Shown here: in pieces, positions 13,737 through 21,715 of the stretch
How the letters are laid out: each line of letters opens with the position of its first letter
Position numbering within the stretch: the first letter of the stretch is position 1
DNA from: Tepidanaerobacteraceae bacterium
GTDB lineage: Bacteria; Bacillota; Thermosediminibacteria; Thermosediminibacterales; Thermosediminibacteraceae
Length of the DNA: 35,647 bases
Reading direction: 5' to 3'
Assembly: GCA_030446005.1 (NCBI GenBank)
Contig: JASUSP010000019.1
Coordinates: forward strand, 1-35,647
Position numbers and translations under genes: made by a program
Notes under the pieces: generated by a model
Database searches by the model: none
Seen by the model: only the letters and a program-made list of their open reading frames with translations
What the model was told of the DNA's origin: nothing

Positions 13737-14903
13737 TTAGTTCTCGTCCTTTTTGCGGCCATTGCCACCATCTTTTTTGCCGCGCCTTATGTTCCCCAAG
13801 AAATTAGCAAATTCGGAACCTATAAAGCGTCCTAACTTGCTGCAAAGCTCCTTCCATCCACCGGTGCTGACAAGCATATAACCTATTAAACCTATCGCGC
13901 CGACAACCACGATACCGAGAAGACTTTTCAAAGCACTTGTTCTTTCTCCGGGAACCTGGGTGGTACTTCCCCCTCCCGGCACGGCTTTCTTCCGGTAATC
14001 AGCTCCGTAAAGAGTTGTAGCTATGACATCGGCAAGCATTTGCACTCCGTCCTGCGCTTTTTCCCTATAATTTGTATAGGTGCCTGCCTCGATAAGGATA
14101 GTTCGGGGAAAAAGGTCCTGATTGTAGTTCCCTTTTCCGTAGAAAATTCCTTTTACCAGTCCGGGATATTTTTTATCGGCCACTGCTTTTAGCTGCCACG
14201 CAAAATTGTTTATGGTTTTTATCTGGGGGTTCTGTCGTCCCACAACCAATTGAACCTTCGCTACGGGCTGGCCGTTTACATGGCCTGCATATTCTTCCGC
14301 CGGAACAGCATCCCTGTGGATGTCCAATATGGCGTCGGGGTTTTGTTTTAACAGTTCCATCGCGGTGCGACGTGACCTCTCGTATGCAGCTGCATCGTGG
14401 GGGTCATGCGGGCGTTCGGAATGGATTACGGTAATTCCCCTTTCCTCCAGGGCCTCTTTCAAAGCTTTGCCCACCTTGAAAATTCCACCATTGTAAGGTA
14501 TGCTTGCCTTTCCATCGGTGGGCACGTAAGATTCATCGCTGTGAGTATGGTATATAGCCACCGTTCTTCTTTGCCGTGCGTAGGATGTAACGAGAGCGCC
14601 CTGGGACTCGGCCGCTTGTAATTCCTTTAAGGCTTTTTCAAGGTCCACTTTTTCCTTAAATATCGCATAGGCTTTGTCTCCTTCAACTCTTATGATTTCG
14701 TATAAATTGTTTTTTTCATCCAGATATTGGTCTCCGACGTTGACCACTCTGGCTGTGGCAAATATCTTCTTATTGGTTTTTTCCTCGTAGACGGTAAAGT
14801 ATCCATCCGTCCTTTCATCGCCGGCAAGGCAGATCTCTTGGAAAAATAGCCCTAAAAACAGATAAAAGATTAAAAATGCAACCGTTAACCTGCTCGCTTT
14901 CAT
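13737..14903 (-). CDS. spoIIP: Stage II sporulation protein P (SpoIIP), wall hydrolase for engulfment
   Basis: SpoIIP is the amidase/endopeptidase of the DMP complex that dissolves septal peptidoglycan during engulfment. The protein has an N-terminal signal anchor (about residues 6-27), then an amidase-type domain with A-I-Y-H-T-H-S-D-E-S-Y (His119 and His121), L-D-I-H-R-D-A, and I-L-I-E-A-G-T-Y-T-N. After a Gly/Ser/Thr linker, a second hydrophobic helix (L-L-G-I-V-V-V-G-A-I-G-L-I-G-Y) and a highly basic tail follow. The C-terminal membrane helix after the catalytic domain gives a two-anchor topology. The ATG lies 4 bases inside the DUF1614 stop. It is expected to be sigma-E controlled, but I see no clear promoter. 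Confidence 0.95.
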   Translation of the reverse strand: MKASRLTVAFLIFYLFLGLFFQEICLAGDERTDGYFTVYEEKTNKKIFATARVVNVGDQYLDEKNNLYEIIRVEGDKAYAIFKEKVDLEKALKELQAAESQGALVTSYARQRRTVAIYHTHSDESYVPTDGKASIPYNGGIFKVGKALKEALEERGITVIHSERPHDPHDAAAYERSRRTAMELLKQNPDAILDIHRDAVPAEEYAGHVNGQPVAKVQLVVGRQNPQIKTINNFAWQLKAVADKKYPGLVKGIFYGKGNYNQDLFPRTILIEAGTYTNYREKAQDGVQMLADVIATTLYGADYRKKAVPGGGSTTQVPGERTSALKSLLGIVVVGAIGLIGYMLVSTGGWKELCSKLGRFIGSEFANFLGNIRRGKKDGGNGRKKDEN

Positions 14904-15535
14904 TTTTCATCACCTTCTTTTTCCTTTTTGGCTTTGGCTGTCCCCCCTTGAAGCCTTTCTCTAGTCTCCCCTACCAATTCACACAAGGCAACTCCTATGA
15001 TACCTGCTATTATTGCGGCATCGAATACTCCTGCTCCACCTATAGAAGTTTTTATGGGTCGTGCGTTAATGCCCAGAGCATAAATAATATCGGAAATCAA
15101 TATGCCCATTACCCCCGCCACAAAAGCACCCCGCCTTGACCTGCCGAAAATATACGCTATCAATCCTGCAAGAAGCGAAAAAACTATCAAGGGGTCCATT
15201 AACATGGTTTCCGGTTCGGCAGGCAAAAGCCTGCCTCCTGCATATACAGCAAGCCCCGTGAGCAACGCTGCTATGATGGCCCTTACCTTTTCTTCATCTT
15301 TATCCGCAGTGACTATAAGGTAAATTGAAAGGCCTATCGGTACAAGACCACCTCCTATGTTTATTGAAAGCCCCATACCGAGAGGTATGTTGGGCAAAAA
15401 GGTACCTATAACCATGGCTCCTATGAAAAAAAGAGCCGCTTTATCGGACAAATGCATTCTGTCAAGGACTCTCTGCAGGAGTCCGAAGTATATTAGTACT
15501 GCCAGCACCAAAAGCAAAGTTACTCCTACTGGCAT
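14900..15535 (-). CDS. DUF1614 domain integral membrane protein
   Basis: About 211 residues, almost all hydrophobic, with roughly seven membrane helices and short loops. Conserved-looking stretches are G-T-F-L-P-N-I-P-L, G-G-G-L-V-P-I-G-L-S-I-Y and, near the C-terminus, S-I-G-G-A-G-V-F-D-A-A-I-I-A-G, as in DUF1614 proteins. Function is unknown. The ATG at 15535 is supported by AAGAGGTG about 6 bases ahead; a GTG at 15544 overlaps that site. It heads the spoIIP-YIEGIA operon, directly after the phoU terminator, and overlaps spoIIP by 4 bases, hinting at a sporulation role. Confidence 0.85.
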   Translation of the reverse strand: MPVGVTLLLVLAVLIYFGLLQRVLDRMHLSDKAALFFIGAMVIGTFLPNIPLGMGLSINIGGGLVPIGLSIYLIVTADKDEEKVRAIIAALLTGLAVYAGGRLLPAEPETMLMDPLIVFSLLAGLIAYIFGRSRRGAFVAGVMGILISDIIYALGINARPIKTSIGGAGVFDAAIIAGIIGVALCELVGETRERLQGGTAKAKKEKEGDEK

Positions 15536-15606
15536 CCGTTTCACCTCTTTTTAAATTTTTCTTTTTTAGCTTTACCCACGCTTCCTTTGTTTATTCTAAA
15601 GGCTAT

Positions 15607-15630
15607 AAAAAAAGCAGCCTGTTCGGCTGC
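15607..15630 (-). terminator. Terminator after phoU
   Basis: GCAGCC, a 5-base loop and GGCTGC form a 6-bp GC-rich stem on the minus strand, followed by seven T. It starts 6 bases after the phoU stop and separates the pho unit from the DUF1614-spoIIP unit. Confidence 0.88.
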
Positions 15631-15636
15631 CAGTGG

Positions 15637-16299
15637 TTAATCGTTCAATTCCTTTTTCTCGCCGGTAACGACGTATATTATCCATTCTCCCAAATTCGTG
15701 GCATGGTCGGCGATTCGCTCTAAATACCTGCCTACAAACAGCAGCTGGGTAGCCTGCAAAATCGTATTCGGGTCTTCCATCATTATGGCCAGAAGTTCCC
15801 TAAAAATTCGCGAGTAAAGCCCATCGATTTCGTCATCGGCATCGCATACTTTTTGAGCTGCCGCCTCATCCAGATTAATATAGGCATCCAGCGCATTTTT
15901 TACCATCTCACACGTAAGCTGAGCCATCTTGGGTATGTCAATCAATGGTTTTATATACTGCTGGTTTAGAAGTCTTATCGTTGTTCTGGCAATATCAACG
16001 GCGTTATCCGACATTCTTTCTAAATCGGTGGCTATTTTTACTCCCGTAAAAATCACCCTGAGGTCCCTTGCGAGTGGATGTTGCCTTGCAATGAGTTTGA
16101 CGCATTTGTCTTCAATCAAATATTCCATGTTATCTACTATGTCGTCGTCTTCAATTACTTTTTGAGCCAGCTTTTCGTCCTTTCTCACCAGGGATTCCAC
16201 CGCGTTGTAAATCTGCTGTTCCACCATACTGCCCATTTTAAGTATGTCCTGCTGGAGTTCCTCTAACTCACGGTCAAAACCGGGCCTCATCGTCGCCAT
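15637..16299 (-). CDS. phoU: Phosphate signalling protein PhoU
   Basis: PhoU is a cytosolic two-bundle helical protein that links the phosphate transporter to the PhoR kinase and restrains the pho response when phosphate is plentiful. Two PhoU repeats are present, with metal-binding motifs of the type E-D-x-x-x-D: D-D-D-I-V-D-N-M-E in the first half and D-A-D-D-E-I-D-G-L-Y in the second. Other family stretches are D-L-R-V-I-F-T-G-V-K-I-A-T-D-L-E-R-M and R-Y-L-E-R-I-A-D-H-A-T-N. Length is 220 residues. The ATG follows GGGGGG. It lies 14 bases after phoR; no pstSCAB genes are in the window. Confidence 0.96.
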   Translation of the reverse strand: MATMRPGFDRELEELQQDILKMGSMVEQQIYNAVESLVRKDEKLAQKVIEDDDIVDNMEYLIEDKCVKLIARQHPLARDLRVIFTGVKIATDLERMSDNAVDIARTTIRLLNQQYIKPLIDIPKMAQLTCEMVKNALDAYINLDEAAAQKVCDADDEIDGLYSRIFRELLAIMMEDPNTILQATQLLFVGRYLERIADHATNLGEWIIYVVTGEKKELND

Positions 16300-16313
16300 T
16301 TTATCTTCCCCCC

Positions 16314-18056
16314 TCAGCTTTTACTAAACTTTTTTAAAGTAAAGATGAATTTGCTGCCCTGATTTACCTTGCTTTCGACCCATATATCCCCGCCAAAAGC
16401 TCTTACAAGATGCTTTACTATGGCAAGACCCAAACCGCTTCCTCCGCTTCCTGCAGAACGCGTTTTATCCACCCTATAAAACCTTTCGAATATTCTAGGA
16501 AGGTCTTCTTCCGGAATGCCAATGCCGGTATCACAAACCCTAAACTCCACCACATCTCCTTTCGGTTCCGCTTCAATCCAAATTTTCCCGCCACTTGGAG
16601 TGTATTTTATGGCATTGTCCATAAGATTGACGAATATTTGTCTCAACCAATCAGGGTCAGCTTTTACTTTAGGAAGGCCTTCCGGCACATTTTCATAATA
16701 GGTCAAATCCTTTTCCCTCAATCTGTTATCGAAAATTAAAATAACTTCCTTTATAATTTCTCCCGCAGAAACGTCCTTAATGTTAAGTCTTAATTGATTG
16801 GTTTCTATTCTGGAAAGGTCCAACATATTGTCAATCAACCTGCAAAGTCTTCCCACCTCTTTCTCGATTATTCTCAAAAATCTTTTCGCCAGTGTCGGGT
16901 CCTTATAAGCTCCATCCATCAGAGTTTCTATGAAACCTCTTATTGACGTGAGTGGAGTTCTAAGTTCATGGGAGACGTTAGCTATAAAATCGGTTCGCAT
17001 TTTCTCGATATGTTTTATTTCGGTCAAATCCTTCATTACGATGATGCAGCCGCTAATTTTTCCTTCTTTGTCCCGACACGGCGCTATGCGAACTTTTAAG
17101 GTCTTATCCCTGGGAAGCAAAGTTATTTCTTTATAATTTGGCGTTCCTCGATTTATTGCTTCTTTCACCGCTTCGTCCAGCTCATAATGACGAATGACGC
17201 TGATAAGTTTTTTCCCCTCAGCTCCCTTTGAATCGGCACCGACAAGCTGGCAAGCTGAAGCATTGATGAATACAATTCTTGTTTCTACATCGACCACCAC
17301 AACCCCGTCTTCCAAACTTTTCATCAATTCACTCATCAACATTTTACCTTCTTCTTTCTCTTCAAGGGTTATCCTGAGTCTCCTCGCCAGCAGGTTTAAC
17401 TCCCTGCTCAATTGTCCGATTTCATTTTGGGAATTGACGTGTACCGTACGGGCAAAATTCCCTTGTGCAAAATTTCTGGTTACATCAACCATAGTCTCCA
17501 GCGGCTTTATCAGAAAGCGGGTCTTTTTCCACATAAAGGTAGAAAATAGCACTCCCGAAAAAGTAAAAACAACAAATAGCAGATTTATTGAGATGATTTT
17601 GGCGACGTCTACGGGCAAAAGCCCCACTACAACTGCTAGAACCGCTCCGTTTTCCAGTATAACGGGCACCGATGCGCGAAATTCGCGAAAAACCATTATA
17701 CGAACGACATCGTTTTCCGCATAATTTTTACCCTTTAAAATGTCTCCTAAAGGCAACCCGTTGAGTTTTATTTCCCCCGAGGAAATAATTTTATTACCCT
17801 GTCCATCGACTATTGTCAGGCCCCTTGAAAACCGGGAACGAAACACTGCTGCTATGTTTTGTACTTCTTGATATCTCCCCGAATCCAAGGCTAACTTTAC
17901 AGATGAGGAGATAAAAAATGCCTCGGCCATCAAACTACGCTTTATATTTTCAATGTAAAAATTGTTCAGGGTACAAAAAACGAAAAACAACAGAACGAAA
18001 AACAAAACTGTAACCATCCAATTCCACCTGAAGTGACCTTTTAGCAAAAAAATCAC
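16314..18056 (-). CDS. phoR: PhoR/WalK-type membrane sensor histidine kinase
   Basis: A 580-residue kinase with a first membrane helix (about residues 13-33), an extracytoplasmic sensor region, a second helix (about 153-175), HAMP linker (about 176-230), PAS domain (about 240-345), and HisKA with the phospho-accepting His363 in N-V-S-H-E-L-R-T-P-L. The HATPase domain has N-L-M-D-N-A-I-K-Y (N box), C-D-T-G-I-G-I-P and G-S-G-L-G-L-A-I. It should phosphorylate the response regulator encoded just upstream, which its start overlaps by 4 bases. The coupling to phoU makes phosphate control the best guess, although the domain order alone would also fit other PhoR-like kinases. Confidence 0.92.
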   Translation of the reverse strand: MIFLLKGHFRWNWMVTVLFFVLLFFVFCTLNNFYIENIKRSLMAEAFFISSSVKLALDSGRYQEVQNIAAVFRSRFSRGLTIVDGQGNKIISSGEIKLNGLPLGDILKGKNYAENDVVRIMVFREFRASVPVILENGAVLAVVVGLLPVDVAKIISINLLFVVFTFSGVLFSTFMWKKTRFLIKPLETMVDVTRNFAQGNFARTVHVNSQNEIGQLSRELNLLARRLRITLEEKEEGKMLMSELMKSLEDGVVVVDVETRIVFINASACQLVGADSKGAEGKKLISVIRHYELDEAVKEAINRGTPNYKEITLLPRDKTLKVRIAPCRDKEGKISGCIIVMKDLTEIKHIEKMRTDFIANVSHELRTPLTSIRGFIETLMDGAYKDPTLAKRFLRIIEKEVGRLCRLIDNMLDLSRIETNQLRLNIKDVSAGEIIKEVILIFDNRLREKDLTYYENVPEGLPKVKADPDWLRQIFVNLMDNAIKYTPSGGKIWIEAEPKGDVVEFRVCDTGIGIPEEDLPRIFERFYRVDKTRSAGSGGSGLGLAIVKHLVRAFGGDIWVESKVNQGSKFIFTLKKFSKS

Positions 18057-18751
18057 TCCAGTTCATTAAACTTGTAGCCGACACCTCTTACCGTTTTAAT
18101 GTATTTCGGCTCTTCTGTATTTTTCTCAATTTTTTGTCTGAGGTGTCTGATGTGCACATCAACCGTTCTAGTGTCGCCCAAGTAGTCGTAACCCCATACG
18201 TTTTCGAGGAGATACTCTCTGGAAAAGACCTTTCCGGGATTGGAAGCCAAAAGTTTTAAAAGTTCAAACTCCTTCGGCGTAAAATCTTTTTTCTCGCCGT
18301 TTACAAACACTTCGTGCCGTTCCACATCTATTACAACAGGACCGGCTTTAATTATTTCTTCGGATTTTGCTTCTTTATCGGTTCTCCTAAGTACCGCTCT
18401 CACCCTAGCCACCAGCTCCCTGGGGCTGAAGGGTTTGGTGATGTAATCGTCCGCTCCCAATTCAAGGCCCAAGACTTTATCGATTTCGCCTGCCTTGGCC
18501 GTAAGCAGTATTATCGGTATATCTCTGGTATCCCTCTTAATCCTTAAAGCGCGACAGATTTCCATTCCATCTATCCCCGGCAGCATTATATCCAAAATTA
18601 TAAGGTCCGGGTGTTCCTTTTCGATAAGTTTCATTGCCTGATGGCCTTCCGATGCAGTAATTACTTCAAAACCGGCACTTTCGAGGTTGAACTTCACAAG
18701 TTCCACTATAAACGGCTCATCGTCAACCACTAGTATCTTTACCCCAGCCAT
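18053..18751 (-). CDS. phoP: PhoP/PhoB-type response regulator (OmpR family)
   Basis: The N-terminal receiver domain has the acidic pair in L-V-V-D-D-E-P, the phosphorylation site Asp54 in I-I-L-D-I-M-L-P-G and the conserved Lys in Y-I-T-K-P-F-S-P-R-E-L. The C-terminal winged helix contains F-E-L-L-K-L-L-A-S-N-P-G and G-D-T-R-T-V-D-V-H-I-R-H-L-R-Q-K, then V-R-G-V-G-Y-K-F. I set the start at the ATG 18751 because AGAGGTG lies 5 bases ahead; an ATG at 18766 overlaps the pgeF stop but lacks a site. With PhoR and PhoU it should control the phosphate-starvation response. No separate promoter is visible, so it may be read from the radical SAM-pgeF transcript. Confidence 0.93.
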   Translation of the reverse strand: MAGVKILVVDDEPFIVELVKFNLESAGFEVITASEGHQAMKLIEKEHPDLIILDIMLPGIDGMEICRALRIKRDTRDIPIILLTAKAGEIDKVLGLELGADDYITKPFSPRELVARVRAVLRRTDKEAKSEEIIKAGPVVIDVERHEVFVNGEKKDFTPKEFELLKLLASNPGKVFSREYLLENVWGYDYLGDTRTVDVHIRHLRQKIEKNTEEPKYIKTVRGVGYKFNELE

Positions 18752-18762
18752 ACAAACACCTC

Positions 18763-19575
18763 TCATTTTAATTCGATTACCGCCGCAAGGCTTCCGGTCA
18801 TACCCTTATCTCGCCTGTATGAATAAAAAAGGTCTGGCCGGCAATGGGTACAAAATCCGCTCACGGTAACGTTTTCCGATTTCACTCCTACTTCTTCGAG
18901 TTGTTTTTTATTGGCCTTTACCAGGTCGAGCAGCCAATGGCCATTGCCCTTGTATTCCACCAGGTCCTCCCAGTATTCAAAAGTATCCTTAAATATTTCC
19001 ACCACGGGGTCATCCACTTCATAGCAGCTACCGGATATACAGGGTCCTATGCCGCACAGCAATTTTTCCACAGGAGTTTTGAATTCCTCTATCATTTTTT
19101 TTACAGTTTTCATTCCTATCTTCTTCACCGTTCCACGCCACCCCGCGTGGGCGAGTCCCACAGCGGGAGTTTCGGGGTCCAGGAAGAATAGGGGAACGCA
19201 ATCTGCATAGTAAGTCACAAGGGCAACGTTGCTTTCTCTTGTTATAAGTGCGTCCTTACCCGTTATATCGGATTTTTTCAAAATTCCCTTGCCTCTATCC
19301 TCTTTTCCAGCTACGTAAACATCGCTTTCGTGAATTTGATGCGATGCCACCAGATTTTTTATATCAATGCCCACTGCATCGCAAAAAACTTTATAATTTC
19401 TGAGTACCGTTTTCCTGTCGTCTCCTTTATTGAATCCTAAATTTAGCGTCCCGCAGTGCCCCACGCTAAATCCACCTTTGCGGGTTGAAAAAGCGTGCCT
19501 CACAAGACCTGTTGCTTCAAATGAAGGAATTATTAAAAATTCCACCTCGCCTCTTTTCCTCAATTCAAAACTCAT
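18763..19575 (-). CDS. pgeF: Peptidoglycan editing factor PgeF (YlmD, purine nucleoside phosphorylase/laccase-like fold)
   Basis: Member of the YfiH/YlmD family, zinc-dependent enzymes reported to act on purine nucleosides and to affect correct wall precursor composition. The metal-binding residues are visible: His79 in S-H-Q-I-H, Cys126 in Y-A-D-C-V-P and His143 in A-H-A-G-W-R-G, plus G-I-G-P-C-I-S and the final D-L-F-Y-S-Y-R-R-D (numbering from the ATG at 19575). That start follows AAGGTG by 6 bases; an ATG at 19596 overlaps the upstream gene. In Bacillus this gene is ylmD, next to ylmE; here ylmE (yggS) lies about 15 kb away, and pgeF instead leads into the pho genes. Confidence 0.95.
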   Translation of the reverse strand: MSFELRKRGEVEFLIIPSFEATGLVRHAFSTRKGGFSVGHCGTLNLGFNKGDDRKTVLRNYKVFCDAVGIDIKNLVASHQIHESDVYVAGKEDRGKGILKKSDITGKDALITRESNVALVTYYADCVPLFFLDPETPAVGLAHAGWRGTVKKIGMKTVKKMIEEFKTPVEKLLCGIGPCISGSCYEVDDPVVEIFKDTFEYWEDLVEYKGNGHWLLDLVKANKKQLEEVGVKSENVTVSGFCTHCRPDLFYSYRRDKGMTGSLAAVIELK

Positions 19576-19585
19576 TGCCATCACC

Positions 19586-21286
19586 TTACTTTGCACATAT
19601 TCTGCATATCCTGCATATTTCCTCTGTACACCTTCGCGTAGTCTTGCCTTCCAACGCTTTTTGGTATTCCTTTATAAAGTACTCCTTAGATAGCCCTATA
19701 TCGATATGGTCCCATGGAAGCACCACATCGAGGGCAAATTCCCTGTGAGCATAGTATTCAACGTTTTTCCCATCAACTTCAAAACGTTTCAATGCCGTCA
19801 ATTTTCCGCCCGACCTGTAAACCCGGTAAAGCAATATAGCGGTGTCGCGGTCTCCCCGGGATAGCGCCGCCTGCACCTGGGAAATTCGCGGGCTTTCGTA
19901 CAACATTCTTATGCCCTTAGGCTTGAGATGATTCTGAAGCTTTTTTATTTTACCTTCCAACGAAGACAAATTTTCCATTCCAAGCCACTGAAAAGGGGTA
20001 AAAGGTTTTGGAATAAAGGGATTTATGCTTACCGTAAGAAGGCCATCTTTACTTTCTCCTCTTACCATTTTTTCCTTGACCTTCAGCAAAAATTCAATCA
20101 TTTCTTCAATGTCGTCATCCGTCTCAGTCGGCAAGCCAATGATATAGTAAAGCTTTATATTTTTTATTCCGTAAATTCCCGCCATTTTTATGACATCAAG
20201 TACGTGTTCTTCAGTTATGCCTTTGTTGATTACATTTCGAAGCCTCTGAGAGCCCGCCTCCGGAGCCACAGTAAGGGTTTTATGGCCGCTGAACGAAAGC
20301 CCCTTTATGAGTGATTCGCTTAAAGAGTCGGCCCGCAGGGATGACACGGAAAATTTTATGCCATTTTTTACGAATGCTTGAGCCAATTCATCTATTTCGG
20401 GATAATCCGACACGGCAGCTCCTACAAGTCCCACCTTTTTGCCAAGTCGTGCTGCAAATTTAGCCCTCTCGAATATCTTTCCCATTTTTCTAGCCCTAGG
20501 AACCCGGTAACAATATCCTGCCATACAAAACCTGCAATTTCGCCCGCAGCCCCTTGAAAGTTCGATGAGAAACATGTCCTTAAATTCGGTGTTCGGCGTA
20601 ATTACTGCCGTCTCGGTGCTGAAGGCGTCAAGGTTTTTTACCCATCTTCTTTTTATTTTTAGGGGGGCAGGAGGTACGGCCTTAAATTCTTCCACGCCTC
20701 CTTTATTGCCGTATTTAACCTCGTAAAAAGACGGAACGTAAACACCGTCAATTTGGGCCATCTTTTCGAGAATGTACTCCTTCGACCTTCCCGTGTTCTC
20801 TCTAAAGGTGTCCAATATCTCGTGTATAACTTCTTCCCCTTCCCCTATCACGAAAAAGTCGACAAAAGGGGAAAGGGGCTCGGGGTTGAATGTAATCGCG
20901 GGTCCTCCGGCTATGACAATCGGATTATCTCTTTCGCATGCAAATAGAGGAATGCCGGCATCGTCCAAAATTTTTAACAGATTGAGGTAATCCATCTCAA
21001 AGGACACCGAAAACCCCACTATATCGTAGCCGGATAGCGGCTTTAAAGCTTCTATGGTGTATGGCGGGAAACCTTTAAATAAAAACGCCCTGTGACACAG
21101 CGAATCCGTCCTGGAATTGATTTCGCGGTAAATGGCCTGAAATCCAAGGTTGGTCATCCCAAGTTCGTAGGTATTGGGAAAGACCAAGGCCACGTTTACC
21201 GGCACCGAACCGAAGCTTTTTTCCGGAACGAAGTTAGTCTCCTGCTCTTTTAACTTTTCCATCTTGAGGCGCAATTTCCAGTTCAT
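19586..21286 (-). CDS. B12-binding-type radical SAM protein (TIGR03960-like)
   Basis: A 566-residue protein with an N-terminal Rossmann-like part of the cobalamin-binding radical SAM type (L-V-F-P-N-T-Y-E-L-G-M, V-G-F-S-V-S-F-E, V-I-A-G-G-P-A, V-I-G-E-G-E-E), then the radical SAM cluster C-G-R-N-C-R-F-C at residues 247-254 and V-A-P-E-A-G-S-Q-R-L-R. The extreme C-terminus carries a second cysteine group, C-x4-C-x2-C-x2-C. This pattern fits the TIGR03960 family of unknown substrate. A TATAAT at 21319-21314 after the ylmC terminator may be its -10 element, without a good -35. It is followed 10 bases later by pgeF and heads the unit ending in phoU. Confidence 0.87.
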   Translation of the reverse strand: MNWKLRLKMEKLKEQETNFVPEKSFGSVPVNVALVFPNTYELGMTNLGFQAIYREINSRTDSLCHRAFLFKGFPPYTIEALKPLSGYDIVGFSVSFEMDYLNLLKILDDAGIPLFACERDNPIVIAGGPAITFNPEPLSPFVDFFVIGEGEEVIHEILDTFRENTGRSKEYILEKMAQIDGVYVPSFYEVKYGNKGGVEEFKAVPPAPLKIKRRWVKNLDAFSTETAVITPNTEFKDMFLIELSRGCGRNCRFCMAGYCYRVPRARKMGKIFERAKFAARLGKKVGLVGAAVSDYPEIDELAQAFVKNGIKFSVSSLRADSLSESLIKGLSFSGHKTLTVAPEAGSQRLRNVINKGITEEHVLDVIKMAGIYGIKNIKLYYIIGLPTETDDDIEEMIEFLLKVKEKMVRGESKDGLLTVSINPFIPKPFTPFQWLGMENLSSLEGKIKKLQNHLKPKGIRMLYESPRISQVQAALSRGDRDTAILLYRVYRSGGKLTALKRFEVDGKNVEYYAHREFALDVVLPWDHIDIGLSKEYFIKEYQKALEGKTTRRCTEEICRICRICAK

Positions 21287-21331
21287 ATCGTCCTTTTCCT
21301 CCCTCTACCCAAAATTATAATGTTTTTTGAG

Positions 21332-21356
21332 AAAAATAAAAAGGCTTGTAAAAGCC
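21332..21356 (-). terminator. Terminator after ylmC
   Basis: GGCTT, TTAC loop and AAGCC on the minus strand, followed by TTTTTATTTTT. It lies 16 bases after the ylmC stop and separates it from the radical SAM gene. Confidence 0.75.
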
Positions 21357-21372
21357 CTACTCAGAATTCTTC

Positions 21373-21633
21373 TCACATCCCCTTTTTTGGTTCGGTAAAC
21401 TCTGAAAGCTCTATCAGTATCACATCGCTTCCAATCTTCTTTATTTTTTCCCACGGAATCACATAATCTCCGCCTTTGCCGAAAACGCTGAAGATTTTAA
21501 CCGGTGCCGGCACAATGATAGCGCGGATGCGACCTTCTTCCACGTCTATGTCCAGGTCGTTGATGAAGCCCAGTCTCTTCCCGTCGGCTATGTTTATTAT
21601 TTCTCTCTGCCTGAGGTCCGAAGCTTTTATCAC
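21373..21633 (-). CDS. ylmC: YlmC/YmxH family PRC-barrel sporulation protein
   Basis: A small single PRC-barrel protein. The family motif is visible as L-R-Q-R-E-I-I-N-I-A-D-G-K-R-L-G-F-I-N-D followed by I-R-A-I-I-V-P-A and Y-V-I-P-W-E-K-I-K-K-I-G-S-D-V-I. YlmC/YmxH proteins are widespread in spore formers; the molecular role is not known. The GTG at 21633 is chosen because GAGAGGGG lies about 8 bases ahead and the product then aligns with homologues; an ATG at 21639 and a more distal ATG at 21669 are in frame. It is flanked by terminators on both sides, so it is transcribed alone. Its position after sigG is the same as in Bacillus. Confidence 0.9.
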   Translation of the reverse strand: MIKASDLRQREIINIADGKRLGFINDLDIDVEEGRIRAIIVPAPVKIFSVFGKGGDYVIPWEKIKKIGSDVILIELSEFTEPKKGM

Positions 21634-21686
21634 CGCCATCACCCCTCTCACATTATAATTTATATTCATCAGGATTAAAAAATGTA

Positions 21687-21714
21687 AAAAAAAACAGGGC
21701 CTAAGGAAGGCCCT
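21687..21714 (-). terminator. Terminator of the spoIIGA-sigE-sigG unit
   Basis: AGGGCC and GGCCCT form a perfect 6-bp stem with a 7-base loop on the minus strand, followed by G and nine T. It sits 1 base after the stop of the small membrane protein gene. Confidence 0.9.
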
Positions 21715-21715
21715 A

